Part shown: positions 38,196-47,970 of the stretch, piece after piece
Layout of the letters: each line of letters begins with the position of its first letter
Position numbering within the stretch: the first letter of the stretch is position 1
Assembly: GCA_002494495.1 (NCBI GenBank)
Contig: DACB01000008.1
Span: forward strand, 62,001-126,000
Length of the DNA stretch: 64,000 bases
Source: Methanobacterium sp. UBA294
Lineage (GTDB): Archaea > Methanobacteriota > Methanobacteria > Methanobacteriales > Methanobacteriaceae
Direction: 5' to 3'
Position numbers and translations under genes: made by a program
The notes under the pieces: generated by a model
Database searches by the model: none
Told to the model about the DNA's origin: nothing
What the model saw: only the letters and a program-made list of their open reading frames with translations

Positions 38196-39530
38196 TTATT
38201 TATGTTTACATTCCCTCTGAAACCGGACCAGTGGCTTGCTCAGGTGCCTCCTGGCCGATGGGGGGACTTCATAGAAACCCTTTTGAATACCCCTTTCTAT
38301 TTCAACTAAAACCTTGCTTCCATCTTTGAGTTTTCGGCCGCACTTTACACATTTAAAACCTTTGTTCTTTCCTGCGGATTTCATCCGCTTACCACATACA
38401 CATAGGGGGTTGACCTCTTTGTAATCCTTGGCAAGTCCCATTAACTCAAATTTCTCCACGTTCAGGGTTCCCTTTTCCCCAATTCCACCGTAAACTTTTA
38501 TTTCATCCCCCTTCCTTAACTCTTTGAAAATCTCACGAAATCCCTTGGTGGGCTCGTAGGCCGCGCATTCTGTACATCCTGTGTCATCCTCTATAGGTAA
38601 GATGACATGACCTCCTTCGATAACGTGGGGATTTCCCGCCACAATTCCAGTTACAATGTAGCATTTAAACTTCTCCATCTGAGAGATGCTATCAACTGGG
38701 ACCAGGTGCTGATCGGTGTGCTGGTTAGTTAAAAAAACTGCAGTCTTCTCCACTTGTTCACAAGGCTTTACCATGTCGTGGGCTGCAGCTACAGCTTTGG
38801 GGGTTTCTCCCCTTATACCGTAGAGTATAGGGCAGGGCGTGTGGGGTTCAATGGTGATGTAGTCCTCTTTTTCATCGAGGTTGTCGAAAGTGCAGGGATA
38901 GGTTTTCGCGTCCATATCCCGGACGGACTGATAGTTTAATCTCCTTTTTGTACCGTAGTTATCTGGCATCCTGTAAGCTAAAAGTTCAAACGTCTTATCG
39001 TTAAGAGGGGCTCCAATAGCAGCCAGGGCACCTATGATACCCCGTCCCTTTTTGAATTTATGGATTTCAGCCCCAATTTTATCTGCCAGTTCCTCGGCGT
39101 CTTTTATGGTGACGATGTTTTCTATGGTTTCCAGGGCGTAAGTTTTAAGTTCGGTTGGTAATCGTATCTCTAAATCTTCTACGTTCAATTCATCTGTTTT
39201 AGTCGTGAAAAATACCACACCGGGATTGGTGTTTTCTTCCTGGAGGTGTGATAATTCCTCAACCCGATCTAAGATAATACTTTTAATCTCATCAAATTCA
39301 TTTTCGGATTTAACCAGTACTTTGAAGGAAACAGCCCCGTTTCCCCTGGTTTTATACCTGGCAAAGGGGTTTAAACGGATTAAACGGGGGTAACCAATGA
39401 TTGGATAACCGTAACTTTTAAGCTCATCCAGTAATACGGCACTTACATAGGTAGTGCACATTCCCCTACTGGAATCAGTATCATCAATACCAACGTAAAC
39501 AACAAATTGCTTAGTTTTCTCAGCCTTTAT
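38196..39530 (-). CDS. tiaS: tRNA(Ile2) 2-agmatinylcytidine synthetase, apparent ATA start
   Basis: 444 residues from the proposed start. The family N-terminus VGIDDTDSSRGMCTTY, containing the Asp residues and the Thr of the kinase-like domain, lies upstream of the first in-frame ATG (39461, the Met of GMCTT). From the preceding in-frame stop there is no ATG, GTG or TTG, yet a GGTGAT stands three bases before ATA at 39530. The OB fold (GEKGTLNVEKFEL) and zinc ribbon (CVCGKRM...CVKCGRKL) follow. The enzyme adds agmatine to C34 of tRNA-Ile2 so that it reads AUA. Either the gene starts at ATA or the sequence has an error. Confidence 0.93.
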   Translation of the reverse strand: MKAEKTKQFVVYVGIDDTDSSRGMCTTYVSAVLLDELKSYGYPIIGYPRLIRLNPFARYKTRGNGAVSFKVLVKSENEFDEIKSIILDRVEELSHLQEENTNPGVVFFTTKTDELNVEDLEIRLPTELKTYALETIENIVTIKDAEELADKIGAEIHKFKKGRGIIGALAAIGAPLNDKTFELLAYRMPDNYGTKRRLNYQSVRDMDAKTYPCTFDNLDEKEDYITIEPHTPCPILYGIRGETPKAVAAAHDMVKPCEQVEKTAVFLTNQHTDQHLVPVDSISQMEKFKCYIVTGIVAGNPHVIEGGHVILPIEDDTGCTECAAYEPTKGFREIFKELRKGDEIKVYGGIGEKGTLNVEKFELMGLAKDYKEVNPLCVCGKRMKSAGKNKGFKCVKCGRKLKDGSKVLVEIERGIQKGFYEVPPSARRHLSKPLVRFQRECKHK

Positions 39531-39674
39531 AGAATCACCAATACAAATTTCATTAATTAAATATTAATTATGGATCATTATGAATTAGAATTTGATAGTT
39601 TTAATTATTTGATATTTATATTAAGAAGAAAAATATCCACCAATAAATACTGGAATTTCATTATCTGGCCTTAT

Positions 39675-39865
39675 TTATGCTCTATAAAAATATGCTAAGG
39701 CAGCACTAGAAATAAAACAAATTCCTGCTAAAAAAAGTAAAACAGCCTGTAAACGTCCGTTCTTATATTTCGATGGATCTTTCTTATACTGATATATAGC
39801 AAAAAACTGGCTAAGAAGAAACACAAACTAGCTGCTAAGGAAAGGTAATCGCTTAAATCAAACAT
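39675..39865 (-). CDS. small two-helix membrane protein with -1 frame change at T TTT TTG
   Basis: The ATG at 39865 follows AGAGG. The zero frame gives MFDLSDYLSLAASLCFFLAS and would stop after 45 residues. At TTTTTTG (minus strand, complement of 39800-39806) the -1 frame takes over with AIYQYKKDPSKYKNGRLQ, then a second helix (AVLLFLAGICFISSAALAYF) and a stop at 39675, giving about 63 residues. The heptamer is in register for -1 slippage (X XXY YYZ). A lost T in a run of seven is the simpler alternative. Confidence 0.65.
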
Positions 39866-40217
39866 ATGAACCTCTAATTATTTATTTTATTAACACACTA
39901 ATATCATCATTTAATTTTTATTAATTTTCATGATATTAATAATATTTGTTCTTTTTAATAGGTAGTTTAAGGGGATGAAATTATATATTGCTGAACCTAT
40001 TATTGAAAATCGGTAAAAATAATGCATGGATGAATTAAACTATTTCTAATACTACTAATAATTATGATTGAACGAAATTGAGTTAAATTTCATAATATAA
40101 ATATTAACTTTAGGATAAAGAGTAAAAGTAAAGATAATATATTAACATAAACTTTATAGATATCCTAATTATAATATACACTAATTTCATACAGCAAAAT
40201 TTTATCAGGTGATCCCT
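39866..40217. other. intergenic spacer
   Basis: AT-rich region between the small membrane protein gene (minus) and the HTH regulator (plus). It must contain both promoters, but no single TATA box stands out among many A/T runs. No further gene is seen. Confidence 0.4.
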
Positions 40218-41204
40218 ATGAGTGGCGTACCCATGCAAAGAGATCAGGTATTAGTTGAAATAACCGAACTTCTAACTAGCCAAGGCTTTGAAACATCGAA
40301 TATATATGATAGAAGCTGTTTTGACATGATCGCCCGCCGGGAATTAATTCTACTTTTACTCAAGGTTCTAATTAATGTGGACGGCTTTAGTAATCAGCAG
40401 GCTCAAGAAATTAAAAGGTTAGCCAGGACATTCCTAGCTTCACCTTTAATTGTAGGCTATAAATCTAAGACAGAGCCCTTAGAAGAAGATGTTGTATATG
40501 AAAGGCATGGTATACCGGTGGTGGCTCCGGAAACCCTGAGGAACATGGTAGCCGATGAGGTGTATCCCGAGGTTTTAGCCGACCGCGGTGGATACTACGT
40601 GAACATCGACGGTGAAATCCTCAAGGATGTCAGGAAAAAGGAAAATTTATCGTTGAAGGACCTGGCAGATATAGCACACGTATCCCGGGAGACCATCTAT
40701 AAGTATGAGCACGGAATGGTCCGGGCATATCCAGAGACAGCCATGCTACTTGAAAGCATCCTGAATATAAAGATAACACTGGATATTAATCTATTTAAGA
40801 TCCCGGAGCAGGAAACAGAACTTAATTCAGAAACCACTCTGGAAACTGAAAAAGACAATAAAAAAATCCCTGAAGAACCTAAAGAACTCATTAAACTTGG
40901 TTTTGGTGTACTCAATACCTATAAAACGCCCTTTGATGCCATAACCCAGGTAAATAACAGAAAAGAAAAAGAAAACATATTATTGACCAACCTGGAGAAA
41001 AACAGGAACAAACAGGTTCTAAAGAAGATGGCCATAAATGTCAAGGATCTCTCCGATATAACCAAGAAGGACGCTGTGTTTATAATGGAAGGTAAAAGGG
41101 TAGTAGAATGTATCGAGGGCATACCTGCAGTAAATACCCATGAGATATGTGAAATGGAAAACTGCCGGGAGTTTATCCAGCTTTTGAAGGAAAGAAAGAA
41201 CTAA
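40218..41204 (+). CDS. HTH-type transcriptional regulator (archaeal MTH967-like family)
   Basis: 328 residues. The N-terminal domain has a nuclease-like or effector fold (FDMIARRELILLLLKVLINVD). A Cro/C1-type helix-turn-helix follows at about 135-190 (LKDLADIAHVSRETIYKYEHG), then a charged linker and a second small domain. This arrangement matches the conserved euryarchaeal putative HTH regulators. GGTGAT four bases before ATG 40218 sets the start. Target genes unknown. Confidence 0.88.
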   Translation: MSGVPMQRDQVLVEITELLTSQGFETSNIYDRSCFDMIARRELILLLLKVLINVDGFSNQQAQEIKRLARTFLASPLIVGYKSKTEPLEEDVVYERHGIPVVAPETLRNMVADEVYPEVLADRGGYYVNIDGEILKDVRKKENLSLKDLADIAHVSRETIYKYEHGMVRAYPETAMLLESILNIKITLDINLFKIPEQETELNSETTLETEKDNKKIPEEPKELIKLGFGVLNTYKTPFDAITQVNNRKEKENILLTNLEKNRNKQVLKKMAINVKDLSDITKKDAVFIMEGKRVVECIEGIPAVNTHEICEMENCREFIQLLKERKN

Positions 41205-41247
41205 GTAAAACTTTTAAAAAAAATTTCATCAAAAAATAAATTTATTT

Positions 41248-41997
41248 TTATTTCTCACCCAGCACAGTAAAGGTCTCTTCTGCCTCATTTTCGTATGCAA
41301 TTCCCACTGTAATCATATCAGCATAATCAACAGTTTTTAAAAACTCGAATGCATTTTCTGGAGTTAGAATGCCTGCAGCCAGGGTTTTCTTCACTATGAC
41401 CTTTTTTTTCACCTTATTGATCAGTTCAGAAAATTCGTTTCGCTGTTTCTCCAGGAAAAACTCGGTATCCATGAGGTACCCCACCTTATTAACCGGGATC
41501 ATGTAAATATCAAATGAATCAAGAACCGGGGATTCAAGGAGTTTTGCAGTGGTACGGAATGGTTGGTGGGTTGCCAAGCCGGGAATGGAACCTTCATTCT
41601 TTATAGCCTCCAGATGTCCCGATATAACATCCCATTTGCAACCATCAGCTATGGCTCCGTGGAGCAGCATGGCATCAGCATCTAACTGGGAAAGTAATTT
41701 TATATCTTTGGTTTCTTCACCGGGACGCACAGTACCTATGATGGAAAGTTCAATTCCTTCATCCTGGGCCAAGCCATAAGCATCCAGAACTGGTGGATAG
41801 GGAATGAGCTGAATACCTCTCACACCAAGGTCGTAGGATTTCTTTATAACCTTAAATATGTTCTCTGGTTGATTGTAAAGGTCTAGTTGATATAGCCGTG
41901 CACGGTGTCCGAACTGGCCTGCGGCGATAAAGGGTGAAGTTCCCAGGAGAGTCCGGGGTAAATTCCTACCACCAATTTCAATTTGTCCTTCAAACAT
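41248..41997 (-). CDS. TIM-barrel-like conserved protein of unknown function
   Basis: 249 residues. RTLLGTSPFIAAGQFGHRAR opens the protein, followed by alternating strands and helices ending in KTLAAGILTPENAFEFLKTV and DMITVGIAYENEAEET. The pattern resembles aldo-keto-reductase-like or aldolase-like barrels, but I cannot assign an activity. It lies between the regulator (convergent) and a YbjQ-like gene on the same strand. Confidence 0.6.
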   Translation of the reverse strand: MFEGQIEIGGRNLPRTLLGTSPFIAAGQFGHRARLYQLDLYNQPENIFKVIKKSYDLGVRGIQLIPYPPVLDAYGLAQDEGIELSIIGTVRPGEETKDIKLLSQLDADAMLLHGAIADGCKWDVISGHLEAIKNEGSIPGLATHQPFRTTAKLLESPVLDSFDIYMIPVNKVGYLMDTEFFLEKQRNEFSELINKVKKKVIVKKTLAAGILTPENAFEFLKTVDYADMITVGIAYENEAEETFTVLGEK

Positions 41998-42052
41998 GGA
42001 ATTCCTCTAAAAAAAAAAATTATGAAATTAAAAAAGATAATATAAAAATTAA

Positions 42053-42394
42053 TTACTCGATCTTACGAGCTACCACGGCCGTACCATAGGCCAGAATCTC
42101 CTGCATGACTTCGGAAATATCATTTGAGTCATACCGAACGCTGATTATGGCATTGGCACCATATTCCCTGGCGTGATCTACAGCTCTCTGGAGTGCTTCA
42201 TCCCTGGTGTCTTCCATCATACTCACATATTCTTTTATTTCCCCTCCAAACATGGAACGGATTCCGGCACCGATCTGCCCTCCAACACCTCTACTGCGGA
42301 CAGTGAGTCCATAAACAAATCCTTTAGTATCTACTATTTCATATCCCGGCACGTAATTTGAACTAGCAAGGATGAATTCTTCTACCCTAACCAT
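42053..42394 (-). CDS. UPF0145 / YbjQ-like protein
   Basis: 113 residues. SSNYVPGYEIVDTKGFVYGLTVRSRGVG and the Gly-rich GEIKEYVSMMEDTRDEAL, AREYGANAIISVRYD segments are typical of the YbjQ family. The family forms oligomers and has been called a heavy-metal-binding domain without a proven role. AGGTG upstream of the ATG. Confidence 0.88.
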   Translation of the reverse strand: MVRVEEFILASSNYVPGYEIVDTKGFVYGLTVRSRGVGGQIGAGIRSMFGGEIKEYVSMMEDTRDEALQRAVDHAREYGANAIISVRYDSNDISEVMQEILAYGTAVVARKIE

Positions 42395-42560
42395 AATACA
42401 CCTCCCAAGGTTTACTTAATATATTAGTATGGGACAATAAATTTAAAGTTATTCTTTCATAAATCAATATTTACCAGAATGATAATTGCAATATTAATTA
42501 GATGATATTCGTTATTTTTCTAACCAGTTTTAATCTTGAAAAATAGTAGGAGAAAAGTAG

Positions 42561-44132
42561 ATGAAAGTACTCATAGCTGATCAGATAAATAAAAAAGGAA
42601 TCGATGAGCTTAAAGATATCGCTGATGTGGTTGTTCAAACAGACATAACCCCTGAAGAGTTAATTAGTTCAATCGCTGATTATGATGCCATCGTGGTAAG
42701 AAGTAGAACCAAAGTCACCCGAGATGTAATAAAAGCAAGTAAGAAACTGAAGATCATTGCCAGGGCCGGGGTTGGAGTGGATAACGTAGATGTGGATGCA
42801 GCAACTGAAAAGGGAATCATGGTGGTAAACGCACCACAATCAACCTCCATAACCGTAGCAGAACACACCATGGGAATCATGCTATCCCTGGTCCGGAATA
42901 TATCCATAGCCGATAAATCAGTTAAGGCAGGTAAATGGGAGAAAAGTAAGTTCATGGGGAGTGAACTTGCGGGTAAAACCCTGGGTGTAATTGGCATGGG
43001 CAGGATCGGAAGCCAGGTAGTCAAAAGATGTAAGGCATTCGACATGGAGATACTGGTAAATGACCCCTACATCACTGAAGAAGTAGCTTCCAAGTTGGGA
43101 GCAAAAATAGTAGATAGGGATACTTTGTTTTCAGATGCAGATATTATAACCATTCACGTACCCCTCACAGCAGAGACAAAACACTCTATAGGGAGTAAAG
43201 AATTCGCCCTGATGAAGGACACTGCCTGCATAGTAAACTGTGCCCGTGGCGGAATAATAAATGAACAAGATCTCTATGAAGCACTATCTGGTAATGTAAT
43301 AGGTGGAGCTGGTCTCGATGTATTTGAAAATGAACCCCCAAAAGATAATCCCCTTTTAACCTTGGATAATATGGTAGCTACACCTCATATAGGAGCGTCT
43401 ACAAAAGAAGCTCAGAGAGACGCAGCTATAATAGTTGCAAAGGAAATAAAAGAGGTATTAACTGGGGGATCTGCTCGAAACGTGCTTAACATGCCGGTTA
43501 TAGACCCGGAAACCATGATACTCATTAAACCATACTTTGAATTAATGACCAAACTTGGTAAATTCTTAATACAAGCAGCCAAGGGCAATATCAAAGAAAT
43601 TGATGTGACCTACTGCGGAAAACTTGCTGATTTTCCTAAACTGGACATATTAACCCGGATGATTCTACAGGAGATCTTAAACCCTATATTAAATGAACCT
43701 GTTAACCTGGTAAATGCCATGGCTGTGGCAGAAAACAGGGGCATAACTGTAATTGAAGGTAAAAGATGCGAATTTGAAGGATACGATAGTTTAATCAGGG
43801 TAGAGATGAAATCAGATTCCAATGACATGGTCATAGATGGAGTAATTTCCAAGGAACCCAAGATTGTGTTAATAAACGGCTACAAAGTCGATGTGGAAAC
43901 TGAAGGACACCTTCTCATATCAACCTATAAAGACATACCTGGTGTTATCGGTGTTATCGGAACCAGACTTGGAGAACATGAAATAAACATAGCTAAAATG
44001 CAGGTTGGAAGAAAGGAACCAGGCGGTGAGGCAGTCATGGTTCTTAAGGTAGATTCCAACGTCCCAGATTCAGTCCTGGATGACCTTAAAAAATTAGAAC
44101 ACATCTACGATGCAGTGGTAGTGAATTTATAG
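42561..44132 (+). CDS. serA: D-3-phosphoglycerate dehydrogenase
   Basis: 523 residues. The catalytic domain begins [18 protein letters not shown]. The NAD-binding motif [12 protein letters not shown] and the [10 protein letters not shown] and [10 protein letters not shown] active-site segments are intact. An intervening domain and a C-terminal ACT domain ([22 protein letters not shown]) complete the long form, which is usually feedback-controlled by serine. First step of serine synthesis. Confidence 0.97.
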   Translation: MKVLIADQINKKGIDELKDIADVVVQTDITPEELISSIADYDAIVVRSRTKVTRDVIKASKKLKIIARAGVGVDNVDVDAATEKGIMVVNAPQSTSITVAEHTMGIMLSLVRNISIADKSVKAGKWEKSKFMGSELAGKTLGVIGMGRIGSQVVKRCKAFDMEILVNDPYITEEVASKLGAKIVDRDTLFSDADIITIHVPLTAETKHSIGSKEFALMKDTACIVNCARGGIINEQDLYEALSGNVIGGAGLDVFENEPPKDNPLLTLDNMVATPHIGASTKEAQRDAAIIVAKEIKEVLTGGSARNVLNMPVIDPETMILIKPYFELMTKLGKFLIQAAKGNIKEIDVTYCGKLADFPKLDILTRMILQEILNPILNEPVNLVNAMAVAENRGITVIEGKRCEFEGYDSLIRVEMKSDSNDMVIDGVISKEPKIVLINGYKVDVETEGHLLISTYKDIPGVIGVIGTRLGEHEINIAKMQVGRKEPGGEAVMVLKVDSNVPDSVLDDLKKLEHIYDAVVVNL

Positions 44133-44167
44133 GGTTGGATTTCTAACACATGAATAAATTTTTAACA

Positions 44168-44212
44168 AGCTTTTTTTTTACTTAAACCCATTTCACTTTT
44201 TTTTTATTTTAA
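44168..44212 (+). terminator. T-rich terminator after serA
   Basis: Two long oligo-T runs (CTTTTTTTTTTAC and CACTTTTTTTTTATTTT) lie 35-80 bases after the serA stop. The convergent gene has its own oligo-T run at the complement of 44296-44306. Confidence 0.55.
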
Positions 44213-44316
44213 AATTTAATTTATAAGATGATTTAAACTTTTACCCACAGCTGTTTGAGTAATTCACTATACTAGTCATTAAATTATATAAAATAAGAAA
44301 AAAGAGTTATATTATT

Positions 44317-46455
44317 TTATTTTGTCATGGCCACGTAATTTGGTAGTCTGTTCTTGTATATGTAGAAGTTTACAACTTTACTATACATGTAGACCATGTA
44401 TTTAAACTGCATATTTCCCAGATTAGTTGATACGAAGTTAGGTGCGCGTCTGTTGGTGTTTATGAATTTTTGAATGTCCTTAGCATAGGAAAGATAATTG
44501 GTTTTCACAATATTTCCATTTTTTATGGTTCCAGATGGTTTAGGGGCTTCTTTAACTGTTTTGGCTGTAATTGGGTTTAAATTTTTTGTTTCCATGTTGA
44601 TAGTGGCTGTTGTAAGCAGATAGAGTAGCTGGGCCATGTTGTAACTTATACTGTTGATTTTAACGCTGGATGGTAATTTCTTAGAGTGGGTTTCATAGTA
44701 TTTACTCACAGATGCTGCTGCTGAATTCAACTGAGCAATGGTAATCAAATTTTGAGGTTTTGGTATGGTTGTGAATTTGTAGGTGTATGTTTCTGCCAGG
44801 TTATTTCCTGTTGTGTCTTTTATAGCTCCTGCGGGTATGTATACTTGGTATGGTGTGTTGTATAGTCTGCTAGTTATCTGTTTGATGGTCAGGGTGTTTC
44901 CGGTTATGGTTTTGGTCATGGATACTTTTACTCCAGAGATGGTGTTTTTGAGGTAGATTCCGGAGTAATTTGCTCCTGCTTTTATATATTCACTGAAGGT
45001 GATGATGACGGGTGCTGTTAAAGGGATTTTAATTGCATTGCTGGAAGGGCTGCTTTTAGTTACAATGGGTGGTGTGCAATCATGGAAAGAAAAATAATCA
45101 GGTAAAACGCCATTAAGACGGTAATAGTTTAATATATAACTGTACATTTCAATTAACTGTTTATAAGAGATGTTACCTATACTACTGTTTGAATAATTGG
45201 GTGCCCGTCTATTATTACCCATAAAATACACTATTTTTTCGGCCATGTTTATATATTCATTTTCCTGTATTGTGCCATTTTTTTCAATTTCTGGAGGATT
45301 TGAGGGATTGTTATAATTTGTTACTCTAATTAAACCTACGTCTCCATTATTAATATGTAATAATCCTCTTGTTAAAAGAGATAAGAAGATGGGCATCTCC
45401 ACTTCATGTGTACCATTGATGGTATTTATAGAAACTGCAGATGGAAGTGTCCCATGCTCATTGATGTAATTATTAACCCAGTTTGCTGCGGTTAAAATTT
45501 CAGTAACTTCAACATGACTATAGGGGGCCACTACAAATCCGTCAATTAACCCATATCTGAATAAAATGAAACCAGATGAACCCTTATCTAAAGCGGCCAG
45601 TATATCCTCGCTTAGTTCGCTGGATGGTATGGGTGTTGGATCGTCATCTGACCTGTAAGTCAGTATACCCGCTACCACTGGCGTTCCACCTGCTGCATTA
45701 ACGATATATTGGGTGGTTGTAGCTATCCAGGTAGTATTTTCATTATAATTGCCCTTATAGATCATGGGTGCCATGAAATCTAAATATGGTGCGAGTTGAC
45801 CATAATCCTGCCCATAATAATATCCGTTTGAATAACCTTCTGGCATCAATGCTGCAGATAGAAGTATTTTATGTTTTCCGGGAATATTCTTATTGTTTAT
45901 TATTTGAATCTCATCGTAGATGTTCTTTACGAAGGATGTAACGTGTTCAGTTCCATTATATTGATAGGCAGTCCCTGGATATCTTACACTGTCCAAGTGT
46001 ATTCCATCTACATTATAATTTTCAGAAATTGAGACTATGGAATTGGTTAATTCATTTACCAGAGTTTTGTTTGTTCCAGGATCATACCACTGACCATTAT
46101 CTTCAAAACAACATATCCAGGTGTGTAATTTAATCCCTGAACCTGAAAACTTATTTAAAAAAGGTGCAAACGTGCCTTCAACGTTATTTTTATTGGTGGA
46201 TATAAATAAATCCGTAATTCCATCATCTTTTAATTTGGACACGTTGAGACAGTTTAACGCATTTGATCCGGTGTTTATCCAGTATCCACGTACATGTATA
46301 CTGTCTGCTTCAGATGATGATGTGGTCTGGTTACTTTGAAGATTTGATGTGGTACCCGAAGTTGAAGAGTTCTGTTCGGTAGCCATTGCTGGTCCACTGC
46401 ATATTAGAATGAACATAATCATAGTTGCAAAAATTAATCCCGCCTTAATTTTCAG
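44317..46455 (-). CDS. secreted pseudomurein-binding protein with glycoside hydrolase-like and SbsA-like Ig domains, apparent CTG start
   Basis: 712 residues if translation starts at CTG 46455. The first ATG (46422) would give a signal peptide without basic residues. The CTG gives LKIKAGLIFATMIMFILICS with Lys in the n-region, and AGGGGATGTA ends four bases before it. The next about 270 residues form a barrel-like domain (NVDGIHLDSVRYPG, LDFMAPMIYKGNY, GSSGFILFRYG) related to putative glycoside hydrolases of the DUF4015 type. A pseudomurein-binding repeat region, an SbsA-type Ig domain (IPLTAPVIITFSEYI ... IPAGAIKDTTGN) and a second repeat pair (NRRAPNFVSTNLGNMQF) follow. Likely a cell-wall-bound, wall-modifying enzyme. 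Confidence 0.85.
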   Translation of the reverse strand: MKIKAGLIFATMIMFILICSGPAMATEQNSSTSGTTSNLQSNQTTSSSEADSIHVRGYWINTGSNALNCLNVSKLKDDGITDLFISTNKNNVEGTFAPFLNKFSGSGIKLHTWICCFEDNGQWYDPGTNKTLVNELTNSIVSISENYNVDGIHLDSVRYPGTAYQYNGTEHVTSFVKNIYDEIQIINNKNIPGKHKILLSAALMPEGYSNGYYYGQDYGQLAPYLDFMAPMIYKGNYNENTTWIATTTQYIVNAAGGTPVVAGILTYRSDDDPTPIPSSELSEDILAALDKGSSGFILFRYGLIDGFVVAPYSHVEVTEILTAANWVNNYINEHGTLPSAVSINTINGTHEVEMPIFLSLLTRGLLHINNGDVGLIRVTNYNNPSNPPEIEKNGTIQENEYINMAEKIVYFMGNNRRAPNYSNSSIGNISYKQLIEMYSYILNYYRLNGVLPDYFSFHDCTPPIVTKSSPSSNAIKIPLTAPVIITFSEYIKAGANYSGIYLKNTISGVKVSMTKTITGNTLTIKQITSRLYNTPYQVYIPAGAIKDTTGNNLAETYTYKFTTIPKPQNLITIAQLNSAAASVSKYYETHSKKLPSSVKINSISYNMAQLLYLLTTATINMETKNLNPITAKTVKEAPKPSGTIKNGNIVKTNYLSYAKDIQKFINTNRRAPNFVSTNLGNMQFKYMVYMYSKVVNFYIYKNRLPNYVAMTK

Positions 46456-46573
46456 TTTCTACATCCCCTATGTGAGTAAATTCAGTTGTTTATGAGATTA
46501 AATTTCGCAACGTTATATATTTATTTAATTTTTTTTATTTTAAAATCACAGATTAACATGGGCAATGACTGTT

Positions 46574-47014
46574 TTAGATCAACTTAAAATCAATTCGTTG
46601 GCCAAAACTGTTATAGGCAAATATACTGTCTTCATTATAGGGTTGTGCAATGATGAGGTGGAATAAACCATTTTTAGAAAAGAAGTGCAGATCCGCACCA
46701 GAGGGGCTGCCATTGTAGCCCGGATGGCTGTGCACCGAGCCAATACCCTCATCAATTAGGGACCTCATGAATATATTCATAACCGCACCCTTATCAGAAG
46801 TCTCACCAGGGAGAAATAGGAGACCATCTATATGTAGGACACCATCTGTAATCTTTCCTTCAAGTAAAGCCGCAAATTCATCGGGGTATGCTTCACGTGC
46901 AATTTGCAGGATTTCATCCACCACTTCCCGGTCAATAATCACTTCCTGATATAATTTTTTTTTGGTTCCCAGGAGGTAACTCATCAACCTTTGAAATAAA
47001 CTTTGTTTTTCCAT
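46574..47014 (-). CDS. JAMM/MPN+ metalloprotease-like protein
   Basis: 146 residues. The JAMM motif is complete: an upstream Glu (FAALLEGK), then HSHPGYNGSPSGAD with His-x-His, Ser and Asp at the canonical spacing. Archaeal members cleave isopeptide bonds of ubiquitin-like SAMP proteins or remove small-protein tails. A helical N-terminus (LFQRLMSYLLGTKKK) could bind membrane or a partner. Confidence 0.9.
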   Translation of the reverse strand: MEKQSLFQRLMSYLLGTKKKLYQEVIIDREVVDEILQIAREAYPDEFAALLEGKITDGVLHIDGLLFLPGETSDKGAVMNIFMRSLIDEGIGSVHSHPGYNGSPSGADLHFFSKNGLFHLIIAQPYNEDSIFAYNSFGQRIDFKLI

Positions 47015-47097
47015 TTTATCAGAGATGGTGATTTAATTTGCTTTAAAGTAATTAATTCGGTATTTTATAAAATTATTATTTGGTACCATTATAGAAA

Positions 47098-47859
47098 TTA
47101 TTCATCCGGTATTATGCCCTTGGAAAGGAAAAATTCCCGGTTAAATAGGGGTAAATCCCAATCAACATAGGGTTTCCATCGGTGAGAAACTACATCTTCT
47201 TGTTTTATTGGATTGTATCCTTCCACTGTGATCTTCTCTCGGTAAACTGCCACTCCACGTCTCTGCCAGGTTGGGGCATCTGTGATGTGTATATCCCTTT
47301 TAAATAGTAAATCATGCAGTTCCTGTTTTTTCTTCCCTTTCAGTAACTGTGCAGCCATTTCCTTACCATATTCCTTCAGGAGCGTCCAGTAAGCATAACT
47401 ATTTAAGCAGTTTCCCCAGGCCTCATTCTGTTTCTCTTTAAAATATGCCATCATCCCATCAGTATCAATGGGGATAACACGGGAATCGAAGCTTATAGAT
47501 TTATAGTCATTCAACTTTTCGAGTTGTTTGGAGAATCTTTCACTTTGATAGACCTCCCTGGTGAAGGATCCCGTTATAAAACTGGCAAAGACCGAGTTTA
47601 ATTTTTCCACACGCCCTGAAAAAGGCAGCTCATCCAAGAGGATGTTTATTTCATCGGAGAATGTGTAGATTAAACTGGGGGAAAATTCAATGAATAAATC
47701 CTTGCAGCTTGCTGCCATCATCCGGACAAAATCCATGTCGTATGGGTTTTCAAGATCTAGTCTAAGGGCTAATTTAGAGAAATTCCTTCCATCTACACGT
47801 ATTATTATCCTGGAACCCTGGGGAACTCTCAAATTAGAATAAATTTCAGAATCTTTCAT
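47098..47859 (-). CDS. thg1: Thg1-family 3'-5' tRNA nucleotidyltransferase
   Basis: 253 residues. Metal-binding motifs IIRVDGRNFSKL (palm Asp) and YTFSDEINILL are present, with HITDAPTWQRRGVAVYRE near the end. The family adds G(-1) to tRNA-His or repairs truncated tRNA 5' ends in the reverse direction. In archaea the template-dependent form is usual. Start at MKDSEIYSNL. Confidence 0.92.
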   Translation of the reverse strand: MKDSEIYSNLRVPQGSRIIIRVDGRNFSKLALRLDLENPYDMDFVRMMAASCKDLFIEFSPSLIYTFSDEINILLDELPFSGRVEKLNSVFASFITGSFTREVYQSERFSKQLEKLNDYKSISFDSRVIPIDTDGMMAYFKEKQNEAWGNCLNSYAYWTLLKEYGKEMAAQLLKGKKKQELHDLLFKRDIHITDAPTWQRRGVAVYREKITVEGYNPIKQEDVVSHRWKPYVDWDLPLFNREFFLSKGIIPDE

Positions 47860-47970
47860 AATGTAACTCAGTTAAATTTTTTTATAAAAAATAAATTTCT
47901 TTTTATAAAAATAAGTTCATCTCTGGTTTAATAGTTTATAAAATCCAGCCAGAAGAATAAAAAATGGTTT

